Origin: Isoperla grammatica
Lineage: Eukaryota; Arthropoda; Insecta; Plecoptera; Perlodidae
Assembly: GCA_945910005.1 (NCBI GenBank)
Contig: CAMDTW010000523.1
Location: 1,178,001 to 1,242,000, forward strand
Length of the DNA: 64,000 bases
Direction: 5' to 3'
Made by a program: the position numbers and the translations under genes. Positions 54,670-64,000 of this stretch are shown here, piece by piece. Below the pieces are notes generated by a model that saw nothing but the letters and a program-made list of their open reading frames with translations, was not told the DNA's origin and made no database searches. Within the stretch, counting starts at the first letter, position 1. The number at the start of each line of letters is the position of its first letter.

Positions 54670-55916
54670 TGAAAGAACTATTTTGTTGGCTTGACATTAG
54701 CAATGATGTGTTAACAATATCATTTTGTTACCTATTGCTAACTATAACTTAGGTCAGGGCAACCAAATACTAAGATTGCAACTATAGTTGATGTAACAAA
54801 AGCGTTTTGTTTACCACAACTGTAGCACAACTTTAGTTTTGTTGGATTGAATATACGGTTTTGGGTAATTAACTTAACTAATGTTAACTGCAACAAATAT
54901 GCATTTTTCATATTGTCGTCTCAACACATCTTTTGTCCTAGTGAGCGCGATGGCATTTTGTTACTGTGACATTAGTTTGTTTAAATATTTTAGCGGGCTT
55001 TTGGTTAGGATAACTATAGGATTTAGGCCTAGGTATGAAATTATCTTGAAATAAATTGAAATAGATATTAAATTTATTAATGAGAAAAGAATGCAGTGCT
55101 CTATTACAAAATATAACATCCTTAGTTCTCAATTGACTTACATTGTGACACTGGTCACTGACATGAGATCATTTGCATAACATAACAAGGCTGGATTCTT
55201 CGCCTCGGAATACCCGTATAAAAATACAATATTTTATTAAAATAGGTACAAGTTACATTCTACGTCTGTACATGTGAAAGACATCGTTGTGTTGAACGTA
55301 AAAACAGACGTGGAAATTCAAGAATGGCCCATCATAACCTCACTCTCATTTACGTAATTATTTTAGGGTTATGTTTACATAATCGGGTATGGCCAAGGTA
55401 GGTCTTAATTCAAGCAAAATTAAACATCTTTATTTGTTGATATAGGCCTACAGATTGTTATCCTAATCTTATCATAACAAATCTTCGTTTAATTAGCATT
55501 TCATTTATATGAGGCCTGGCCTAGGTAGGCCTAGGCCTTTACATGATCATAATTATTAGGCTGTAGGCAGGCGTAAGTTTTAAGCTGTCATTGGCAAAAC
55601 CCAACCTAGCCCTAGGCCTAGGTGACATGAAGGTAATTACTTGCATTGTATCCTAGGCGAGGCCTAACCCTAGAAGATAGGCGTAAGTCGTGGCATCCTT
55701 CGGTCCTCACTTAGACCCACCAGAATAGGAATCATTACTAATCACATACAAATCAGGAAATTGTTGCACTCATTTTGTGTTATTCTGCATATAAGCATGG
55801 TGCCAAACATTTCTGTGCTATCGCATACATATATTTCACATATATCAGTACGGAGATATTAATAACAAGGTCTTGGAAATGATTGTAGGCATACAGAGCA
55901 TATATACTTGACACAA
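54670..55916. other. Non-coding sequence with TAGGCCTA-rich patch
   Basis: No gene is supported. The stretch at 55510-55690 is enriched in AGGCCTAGG-type motifs of the kind scattered through some invertebrate genomes. The region 54.68-54.9 kb has palindromic AT-rich fragments (ACAAAA-CGTTTTGTTTACC, GCAACTATAGTTG) that may be the remains of another foldback element. Confidence 0.5.
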
Positions 55917-56056
55917 GACTATCTTACAGATGCTTTCGTCACAGGCGAGGCACTCTTAACCAACCACGAACTGCTCGAGACAACCCTGCGCAAATACCAA
56001 TCACTGATTGGCTACGAGCCCCTCGCTTGTAACGAAAGCATTCGTAAGGTAGTCTT
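55917..56056. mobile_element. Small foldback element
   Basis: The left arm (55917-55950) and right arm (56022-56056) are reverse complements over about 34 bp with few mismatches (GACTATCTTACAG... against ...TCGTAAGGTAGTC). The interior 65-bp segment recurs at 56968-57037. The 67-codon frame that covers it is incidental. Confidence 0.75.
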
Positions 56057-56065
56057 CGGACAACT

Positions 56066-56432
56066 AGCCTATGACTACGTATATCACGCAAGTTTAACGT
56101 GCTTGGGATGAAGGCGCCTTGCTTTCAATCGGTAGCCGAGTGAGGAATCTGCTCTGTATATCACGTCAATCTGAAGCGCCCTTATCTACACCGGCTGCGA
56201 ATTCAGCCAATCACAACACAAGCCGTGCATCGCCGAGCCCCTTTGACGTGTATATCACTTAAATCAAAGTGAAGTTCTAACCTCCAACTTGTTTGCCCAA
56301 GCGAGTTGGATCGCCGCCGCCTTGAGGTAAATTCAACGTGTATAGGCCTACCACACTCTGCAACCTATTGGAACCAAGGCGCCTTCATCCTAAACGCCTT
56401 AAACTTGCGTGACATTCGTAGTCATTGACCTG
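56066..56432. mobile_element. Foldback MITE with AAGGCGCCTT palindromes
   Basis: About 53 bp at 56066-56120 and 56376-56432 are imperfect reverse complements (GACTACG-AT-TCACGCAAGTTTAA ... GGATGAAGGCGCCTT). GTATATCAC occurs three times inside. No coding capacity. It abuts the preceding foldback element and the SINE fragment. Confidence 0.75.
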
Positions 56433-56439
56433 CTACTGA

Positions 56440-56505
56440 GTATGTCCTAAGACCTCTTGAAGTAGAGTCTCGCGTCTTACCACTGAGCCACCTCTATCAG
56501 TACAT
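56440..56505 (-). mobile_element. tRNA-derived SINE head fragment
   Basis: The minus strand reads GATAGAGGTGGCTCAG, identical to the head of the SINE at 31674, followed by a diverged A-box remainder and a degenerate B box. The 3' part is missing and joins the foldback MITE. Confidence 0.65.
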
Positions 56506-56743
56506 TAACATTAACATAATATGAACTTATATAATCTAAAATAGCCCTACAAGTAATTTAAATAATCACTATTTGAGTGTCATTGCACATTAGTGATTAT
56601 TCACTGTTTTGCAATGCAAGGATAGCAAATAACGTACCACTTTTGGCATTTTTTAAAACAAAGTTTAGGAAAAAATAATTTTCATCACCTCTAGTCATAG
56701 TTAATAATGAGATAAAAAACAGCACCTTATTATCCTGGAAAGA

Positions 56744-57530
56744 TACTAAAACGCACTGGTTGAACTTTAAACTTGGGTCACTTAGGCCCTACTTCTAAAA
56801 CAATGCAATATTTTGGAGCTTCCAAAACTCCTTTCTCAAAAAAGCATCTTTAATTTAGTGATTCGGACGATAATTGTATATCGATATGTATCGTATATCG
56901 ATACGATACGATGTGCTTCATAGTATCGTGATATTATTTTGGACCCAGTTCACGATAAATTGTTAGTACAGGCGAGGCACTCTTAACTTAACCAACCACA
57001 AACCGCTCGAGACAACCCTGCGCAAATACCAATCACTTCACATTTTGTACTTCACACAGTCACACACGTTAGTTGTAGTTGCCAACTTTGCGCAGCAGTT
57101 ATTTGATTATTTCTAAGGATGTGTTATGATAATACATTTTCAATAATTTCAAATGATGACAATGACATTGCATCAATAACTTATAATTTATTGAGTGTAT
57201 TTTAATAAACTACAAACTAGCTATGGACTATTTATTAGGCCAACTTTGGAAACGTCTCCATTCAGCGTATTTTCTCGATATTATCGCGATAATATCGTAT
57301 CGCAATATTATGATATACTCACGATATCATGCTATACCGTATCATGATATGTTGTGGAAAAAATGCGATTATCAATATGAATCTATTTTTCATAACGCAT
57401 CCTTAATCCTAATGAATGGTCTAAATAAATTTGAGCTTGCGCATGCTTGAGAGAGGAGTCGGAGGTTCCTAAATATTGCATTGTTTAAAAAGTCAGTGAC
57501 CCAGCTTAAAATTCAACCAGTGTGTTATAG
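56744..57530. mobile_element. MITE with ~95-bp inverted repeats
   Basis: The left end (56744-56840) and right end (57435-57530) are imperfect reverse complements sharing CACTGGTTGAA, TGGGTCACT and AAACAATGCAATATTT. Inner sequences on both sides are rich in TATCGATA/ATCGTGATAT-type palindromes. A copy of a 65-bp segment from the element at 55917-56056 is inserted at 56968-57037. There is no meaningful coding frame. Confidence 0.8.
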
Positions 57531-57586
57531 ACTTAGTGTAGCATAATTAATAATAATCTTCGTTTTCATGTTCCGATTACAACATA

Positions 57587-60082
57587 TCAAAGTTCCGAAC
57601 GTAAACCAACATAATAGTTGCCGTCATTGTAAGAAACTACGTGTGTAGGTTCAGATTTTGTATGCAACTCTTTATATGGGACACATAGGTATACATTGCA
57701 AGGATTTGTCAAATCAACTTCATATGCATGTACATGAGCATAGAAACAGACAGTGTTAATTATTTTGCATATAAAATATGCATCCAGGATATCTGAAAGA
57801 ATGATATTTTCTATCATTCCAAATACAGGAACATCATTTTCAATCCCAGTAACCAGCACCATGCCTCGTTTATATAATGTTCCTCTTACTTCGACCCAAG
57901 TGACAACATTGCAGTGGTCACTTATGTCATCTGGCAACCTTTCAGACAAGTGATCAAAATTGTTCAATTTTTTACTCTCTGTGAGTTCTCCAGGCCCCAT
58001 CTGACCTACATCACTTATTGCAAACCCATTCTTTGAAAGTAATTTGTAACATAGTTTCAGTTGGTGTTTTACACATAATGTATAAGGTATGTTTCGTCTA
58101 GATGTAACAACATGTGCAGCTATTTTAAAATCTTTATGTTTGGCCTCAAACCTCATACACCATAAGTGTACAAGAGGACCAACCTGTGAAATAATATATG
58201 GATAATGAAGTAGCAGATGGTGTTTAGGTTTCAAAGTATCCTTGAACAATGTTACGTACATTTCATTGTGCTCTGTAATTAAAGTTTTTAGAAGAGTTAC
58301 ACAACCTGGTTGAAATGATTTCATGGTAATTAGGCCTACTATTCGGCGGAGATTTAAATACAATTCCCAAACAGGGTCGCCTTCTGGAATCAAATCACCT
58401 AAAATGAGCCCAAAGTATCTGACAAAGAATAGCATTTCAGATGCTGAAAACCCTAGAGTTCTATTCAACAATTTTTCACGCCGGATGGAAGGGGGCTTAT
58501 TGTTAATTTCAGTGTGACCATAATTAAATCCCTCAATTCTGTTGTTAATTGTTTCAAAGCTCAAAATCTTTTTGTCGCAATAATACAAAATAATATGCGA
58601 CATGTCATAACGACAAACACCTTCAAAAAGATCATGCATGATGTCACACACAAAATTTTCTGTTACGTGAAAGCTGGGAATATCATTCCAAATACAAGAT
58701 TCAACGATTCCTGTTTCTTTCACATTATTAGTTTGTATATCTTGTTCGTATGATACCTGTGTTCTACGTAATGTTTGATCTTCAACAAACTGATGGTACA
58801 TTACTTCTTTAGGTACTTTGCAGAATCTGCAAGAATATGTAGCAGAAAAGCTTTCAGTGAACCCGAGAATAGAGTGTAGGCCTAAATTATCACCAATTAT
58901 TACAGAAACAACAAAGTACAATTGTTTAGCATTACCGTTAGGAGAGTGTATCGAAATGCCTTCATTTTCTAGATAAATTAATTCCTCGAGAAGTGGTTGA
59001 AAAACTAGCCGATTTCCGTTTTGAAAAGTTCTGTCAGATGAGTGAAAAAGCAAAGCAAGAAAAATGTTTTGTAATTTGGACAACAAGTGCTGTGGAATGC
59101 TTGGTAAAGTAAAATAAACTGCCCCCATTTTATGAACACCTGCATGACCTCCAAGAGGATTGTTGATTTCATAATCATCAAAATACAAAATAAGTGGCAA
59201 AACGGTTTTTCCTTCAAATTTTGGTTGGGATACCTTGTGAAGCCATAGTTTTCCCTGAATTATGTTTTCAAATAAAATTTCTTTGTTTTTGTTTAAGTAT
59301 TCCATGTGTGTCAGTGTTGTATGAAGTGTTCCAGGTAGCTCAAAAATTTGTTTTAAAACCGATCGCATGGGAATCATCTGCCCAAGTAATGGTGTGGGAA
59401 CCATCACCAGGTGACCATCTACTGTTTTGGGCTCAAGAACATCTTTAATTACGTATGCTTTAGGTTCGATGAAATTACCACTATTTTTGAAGAACTTGAA
59501 TCGCATGTACTCTGTACTTAAGTCTTGAAAGGGATTTTCACAGACAGCAAACATTCTTTTTAAATTTTCAAGATCCTCCTCATGATGGTCATTGTTTTGC
59601 AATAATATCCTAAACACCTCATTTTTTAGTACTGTCAGGAACCCATTGCCCAAGAGTTCACTGGTATCACTTACAATATCTTGAACAAGACTTCTACTGA
59701 TGGTATTATTTGAATAGAGTTTAGCGATATATGAAGCCGAGTGTTGTTTTACCAAATCTTCAAAATTAAAGTCTTCACCTCTGAAGAATATATCTTCATT
59801 ATTGAGATCATGATCGACAATTAAAGGTTCTTCTATTGGAAAGGGCTGATTATTTGCTTCATAATTTGGACCATTATTATTGCCGTGATTATTATTGGGA
59901 ACTACATTGTGTTTTGATTGTAAATGTCTCTTAAAAGAATAAATGGATTGAAATTGCCTCACACAAGAGTTTTGTTTGCAAATGAAATTATTGTAAAAAT
60001 TTAAATGGTGAAATATTTTCATATGGCCAATTAAAATATTTATGGTTTGGAAGTCTTGTTCACATACATAACAAACAAACAT
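57587..60082 (-). CDS. C2H2 zinc-finger DDE transposase, KDZ/CACTA (Tnp2)-like
   Basis: 831 residues in one uninterrupted exon. The N-terminus has two C2H2 fingers: C4-x2-C7-x12-H20-x4-H25 and C35-x4-C40-x12-H53-x4-H58. An Asn/His-rich linker runs from ~59 to 80. The catalytic-type region has D302/D303 (LYFDDYEINNPLG), D398 (IIGDNLGLHSILGF) followed by CRFC, D479/D483 (CDIMHDLFEGV) and E645 (MRFEAKHKDF). These motifs are typical of plasmid-like Tnp2/KDZ-type transposases, which cut and move the element DNA in the nucleus; exact superfamily assignment is from memory. No stop or frameshift is present. The absence of introns contrasts with its seven-exon neighbour. Confidence 0.82.
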   Translation of the reverse strand: MFVCYVCEQDFQTINILIGHMKIFHHLNFYNNFICKQNSCVRQFQSIYSFKRHLQSKHNVVPNNNHGNNNGPNYEANNQPFPIEEPLIVDHDLNNEDIFFRGEDFNFEDLVKQHSASYIAKLYSNNTISRSLVQDIVSDTSELLGNGFLTVLKNEVFRILLQNNDHHEEDLENLKRMFAVCENPFQDLSTEYMRFKFFKNSGNFIEPKAYVIKDVLEPKTVDGHLVMVPTPLLGQMIPMRSVLKQIFELPGTLHTTLTHMEYLNKNKEILFENIIQGKLWLHKVSQPKFEGKTVLPLILYFDDYEINNPLGGHAGVHKMGAVYFTLPSIPQHLLSKLQNIFLALLFHSSDRTFQNGNRLVFQPLLEELIYLENEGISIHSPNGNAKQLYFVVSVIIGDNLGLHSILGFTESFSATYSCRFCKVPKEVMYHQFVEDQTLRRTQVSYEQDIQTNNVKETGIVESCIWNDIPSFHVTENFVCDIMHDLFEGVCRYDMSHIILYYCDKKILSFETINNRIEGFNYGHTEINNKPPSIRREKLLNRTLGFSASEMLFFVRYFGLILGDLIPEGDPVWELYLNLRRIVGLITMKSFQPGCVTLLKTLITEHNEMYVTLFKDTLKPKHHLLLHYPYIISQVGPLVHLWCMRFEAKHKDFKIAAHVVTSRRNIPYTLCVKHQLKLCYKLLSKNGFAISDVGQMGPGELTESKKLNNFDHLSERLPDDISDHCNVVTWVEVRGTLYKRGMVLVTGIENDVPVFGMIENIILSDILDAYFICKIINTVCFYAHVHAYEVDLTNPCNVYLCVPYKELHTKSEPTHVVSYNDGNYYVGLRSEL

Positions 60083-60180
60083 TTTTCAAGTTGATATTGC
60101 GGACTTACGCTCAAGGTATTATTAGCTTAAAAATGTATAGGGCTGTAGGCCTATCGGAGAAGATAATGCATGGATGGATC

Positions 60181-63100
60181 TTAGTGCAACCTACCCAAAA
60201 GAGTTTGTACCACACTAGATTTCAGGTCAAACTTTGTGGTCATATTATATATGCCACGTTGCAATAAAAGCCAGAGTTGGCTCGACTCTTTTGGGTAGTG
60301 TACTTGTAGAGTGTGGAATGTTTTATAACACAAATCGATAGCTTTCACAAGGCTGTCAATCTTGTAGTACGTATCCTCATTGATAACAAGGTAGTATGAT
60401 GTATTTAACCTGTCACTTGTATGGCTGGACATCAGTTGCCGTGTCACAACAACTACAAACGGTTGTACAGTCAGCTTGAGGGCTGCAAACTTGGTGTACT
60501 TCCGTTTGATGGCAGTTTTGAGATCGCCAATTGTCTGTAAAAATAAGTTTTAGGAGTCAGGACTGGCTTTTTGGCATACTAAGAAGTAATAACACAGATA
60601 GTTAATAGTTGGTTGATTACTAAAAGTAGTATTATCAATAATTTGCAAATAAACAATTGTAAATTAATTTTTTCATACACTCTTTTTTGTTTAAAAAAAA
60701 ATAATAGTAATAAAACTAATAATAATAGACAAAATGTATAATAATAATAGAAAAAAAACATGTGAAACTAACAATATAAATCTGTGAAAACTGAAAATCA
60801 AGAACATTAAAATTAAAAAACAATTATGTGCTGTTTATATGCCTTGAATAAATGTGATTACTGTCAGAAAGTATGGTTAGTATACTCTGTTAATAATTAT
60901 CATTTTACTTTTAGACTATGAAAGAAGATGATGTGTAGAAGAAATAAGTTTCATTGCGGCCTTCGCGTGCTTGCTTAGTACGCGCGTGCCGGTTCTATTT
61001 TCAGTAAATTTTTTATTCGGTGTGTCTAAAGTCAGACAGTGCCACATTAATTTAGATGTGTTATGGCAAAGGTGTAGTGTGCTCACACATTGTAGCCATA
61101 AAATAAAGCTACTGCCAACAAGTAGTTATTAAGTTGTAGATTTACCGGTGCATGAAGAATGAAACCCTCTAGGGATTCTACAATTGTAGGTTTCCACTGT
61201 CTTGAATGTTGGTTGCCAGTGACGATTCTGGCTTTAGGTGGACAGACTCCTGCTAGTGCTAGAAATGTCCACAAATCTTTGAGATCTGAAATTGAATAAA
61301 TATAATATAAGTTAAAAAGTTCTTGAGGTGGCCATATAAATCATATTTGAAAATTGAAACTAAGGAATGGAAGTTGAAAAAAAATTTGTTTTAATTTAAT
61401 TATTGATTATTATCATACAATATTATCAATAGGCATGTTTATCACTACTTATTGATACTGACTACCTTCTACTTATATACGGTACTACATGCTTAAAATG
61501 TAGAATAACTTAGAATATCCCGCTTGTAAGAATTGTCTTATTTATTTATTTATTTATTTAATGTCTATCCTATTCAGTTATAAAAACTGATTTAAAAAGG
61601 ATAACACAAAATTGGACAGATTTCAATAATTTTTTTCAATAATGAGATTCATAATTTTTGCATAGTTATTAGTTACAAAATCAGTTTAAAAATTGGTTTG
61701 AAAATTGGTTTGCAAACATGCATTTGTGCATGCTTTCAATAATTTTTGGCTGTGTTTCTTATCCAAAAACATATTCCTTTTCCAGCATTGGCAGGCCCGA
61801 ATCAAATTTAAAATTATTAATATTATCCACTATGGAAATAAATAAACCTGTCAAAAAGTTTGATTTGTAATTTCGAAGATAAAATTTGAAAAAATGGAAA
61901 CTATATTGTATGGATCTTACCATTGTGTGTATCGTCCTTTATACATTTTACAAATTGACTGATGTATTTGTCATTCACGTCAGTGGCAAGAATTGGGATC
62001 AACTTGTCCCGGAATGTATCCCAACGTGTGTACATACACATAGACTTTTGCGGGTATAATCTGTCAAAGTCTCGTTCCAACTAAAAGTAGAAAACACAAT
62101 TTTAACAACTTTATCTTTGACAAGGAATCAAATAAAACATCTTATTTGGGCAGTAATATTAAGGATAAGTTCATTACTTATTAATAATTAACGTACCGTA
62201 ATATCGAAGCAGCATGAGAGTAGATTTAAAAATATTACATTAACAGTGAAGTCAGTTATGGTATTGGTTGGGATTTTGGTCCTTACAAAGTAGCTCAAAT
62301 GGTTCTATGGAGTAAAAAATAGCAAATTACAATATATAACTATCCTTACCAGTGTGTAGCCCAATCCAGATTTTACAATTGGCCACTCCACATAGTACTC
62401 GTTAATGTGGTCTGCTGCTCGCAGTCTTTCCTGCCGTAACGGGAAGCAGGCGTCCCAATGTTCCACCACCTGTGACCACGGCTCTTGTGTGTGTTTTAGC
62501 CAGGCCACGTGCTCCTCAAAAGCAGTCGCTAAAATGTAAATATTCTATAAATACAATATTCTACCATATATTCCATACTATACATTGAACATTTTCAAAT
62601 TTATTTGTATTTGGACATTTTTAAATTACAAACACATAGCATACCATCAATTGCCGGTCTGCTGGTGCTTGCAACAGGTTCTGGCTGGTCTTTTTTGCGT
62701 TGCCGAATCGCTCCCACAACTCCAGCTTTTACGAGCTCGCGTATCCTATTGCGATACTTGTCCACAAGTTTTCCCTTCGAAATTTTTTGTGTTGGACCTT
62801 CTGTTTGAGGGCTAACATAATATATATCCTGAAAAAAAGTATCAAAATTATATACTTAAATTTTCAAATAAAGACAATTCACTACCTTTATGAGCTTAAT
62901 TGAAAATCAGAAATAATGTCTATTTCTCTCCAAATTCACCAAACTTTGTTTATCTCCGATTAGTAAACTTGGTTTCAACGAACATTACATTCGTACATAT
63001 AGTATTGTGGTCTTGTACCAGCCTCCATGTATTTTCGCAGCATATCACTGATTACTAAGCTAATATCGTTACTAAGGTTTGGTGGGGGAAAAAGAAGTAC

Positions 63101-64000
63101 ACAAAATTCCAAATGTTCATTGAAAGTCGTGTTTTGCTAGGACATACAGGTAGATGATAACTGATAGTGATAGAACAATATTTGTATTGTTATATGGTCA
63201 TCCTAAAAAAAATCAAAACCACATATTACCTGATGCTCTGTTGGGAAGAGTGCTGAAATTTTCCCTGCTATTGATTGGAAGTGGTGGTTCAAAAGACGCC
63301 TATAACAAATTAATGGTAATAACTAAATAAGTATGATGTAACATAACTACAAATATTATAAGTAGGGTTGTCGTTAATGATTGAAATATTGATCGGTAAC
63401 CAATCCCAAAATTCCGCTTGGATATGAACTGATTACCTACAAACTAGGCAATACTTGTTACCTTTTCTTAGTGCATGACAAACCATATCAGTCATAACTT
63501 CTTGTAAGTAAATCAACTGTGATGCATAGGATCTCTTGTTAATAGTAATAGTAAAACATTTAGATATTTTATAATGGATAAAAAAAAATACTATTAATTA
63601 ATTTAGCCTGTATAACGATTATAGAAAGTGCACTATAATTTAAAATGGGCTATGATGATATTGATTTATGATACATTTGTGATCAATTACAAACTGCCGA
63701 TTATCAAAGAAGCTTTTGACATTGAACTGCAACCCTTATTGTAAGTATTAGCAATTTACCTATGTAATAATATTGCCAATTTCTTCAAATTAGAATTTTA
63801 CAGACACTGCTTTTAGTAAATTACACCTTTGTGTTATGGACATTCTCAAACTTACACATTTGAAGTTTCTTGAATCAGAGAGTTGATCACTGTGTCCACC
63901 AATCTTTGACGACTTGTTTTGTCTAAGCGTCCATTGTTGTTATTGTATGTGGCTAAGACAAATTGGCCAGTGGATGTTTTCTGGAGTAGCTTTTCCAAGT
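60181..64000 (-). CDS. Transposon-associated partner gene, 5' partial, 7 exons visible
   Basis: Exons, in coding order: >64000-63856, 63299-63230, 62828-62645, 62528-62350, 62080-61921, 61285-61146, 60534-60181. All junctions are GT-AG and phases agree, giving 410 codons to TAA; the 5' end is outside the window. The first exons (QFVLATYNNN...GRLDKTSRQRLVDTVINSL; ISALFPTEHQ; KGKLVDKYRNRIRELV) resemble the second protein I know beside KDZ-like transposases in invertebrates and fish. The middle (WPIVKSGLGYTL, LERDFDRLYP) continues that resemblance. No catalytic motif is visible. The basic helix-rich segment near 62.70-62.80 kb (RNRIRELVKAG...RQRKK) could bind DNA. Function unknown; an accessory role in transposition is inference from position. 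Confidence 0.78.

Larger units (their letters stand above)
45057..54690 (-). mobile_element. Maverick/Polinton element, truncated
   Basis: A block of about 14 densely packed, intronless minus-strand genes with the Polinton set: PolB (C-terminal part), A32-like ATPase, retroviral-type integrase with chromodomain, penton-like minor capsid, major capsid, adenovirus-type protease and several small conserved proteins. I could not find inverted terminal repeats at either side. The polymerase end is cut near 54.68 kb, and a gypsy element abuts the other end. Outer limits are therefore inferred. Confidence 0.9.
57531..64000 (-). mobile_element. Candidate two-gene DNA transposon (KDZ/CACTA-like), partial
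   Basis: Two minus-strand genes, the spliced partner (60181 to beyond 64000) and the transposase (57587-60082), follow each other with 98 bp between stop and start. The transposase type is usual in multi-copy metazoan transposons. The left end of the element is not identified; the right end lies outside the window. Confidence 0.6.

Noticed and set aside
55908..56111. 67-codon plus-strand frame
   Set aside because: It spans the inverted repeats of a foldback element and has no independent coding evidence.
62585..62903. Three overlapping plus-strand frames near the right edge
   Set aside because: They are antisense to exon 3 of the spliced partner gene (62645-62828).

Overview
The window is eukaryotic, almost certainly from an invertebrate metazoan and possibly an arthropod. 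It is AT-rich, carries GT-AG introns, tRNA-derived SINEs, foldback MITEs, a Ty3/gypsy retrotransposon, a Maverick/Polinton and multi-exon transposase genes. I see no single-copy housekeeping gene that would fix the species. It reads as a repeat-dominated, probably heterochromatic segment in which nearly every recognisable protein belongs to a mobile element. Every protein-coding feature I could support lies on the minus strand.

Layout. 1-5.5 kb is non-coding sequence with one foldback MITE flanked by TTAA. 5.54-5.88 kb is a short GC-rich minisatellite of 62-63 bp units. 5.89-30.18 kb is one uninterrupted satellite of about 1,700 copies of a 14-bp unit. It has long higher-order repeats, topped by a near-identical tandem duplication of about 11.14 kb. 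30.7-31.3 kb holds a probable terminal exon of an unknown gene. 32.0-39.7 kb holds a complete 13-exon gene for a predicted 1,019-residue protein that joins a Mutator-type DDE transposase to a YqaJ-type nuclease; all splice phases agree.

40.5-45.06 kb is a very young Ty3/gypsy element. Its 278-bp LTRs appear identical, and it has a -1 frameshift signal between gag and pol and six tandem repeats in its leader. It has no integrase. 45.06-54.7 kb is a Polinton with capsid, protease, packaging ATPase and integrase genes still open. Its DNA polymerase keeps only the C-terminal third, and I found no terminal inverted repeats. 54.7-57.5 kb is a cluster of foldback elements and a SINE fragment.

57.5-64 kb holds a two-gene unit. 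One gene is an intact 831-residue zinc-finger DDE transposase of the KDZ/CACTA type. Just upstream of it is a second, spliced gene that runs out of the window.

How the parts relate. The Mutator-YqaJ gene and the KDZ/CACTA-like pair look capable of making full proteins. The Polinton keeps virion-type genes but cannot copy itself. The gypsy copy must have moved using integrase supplied by another element, or lost its integrase region before its last round of reverse transcription. The two most interesting objects are the Mutator-YqaJ fusion gene, with three related phase 2-2 mini-exons, and the two-gene transposon at the right edge.
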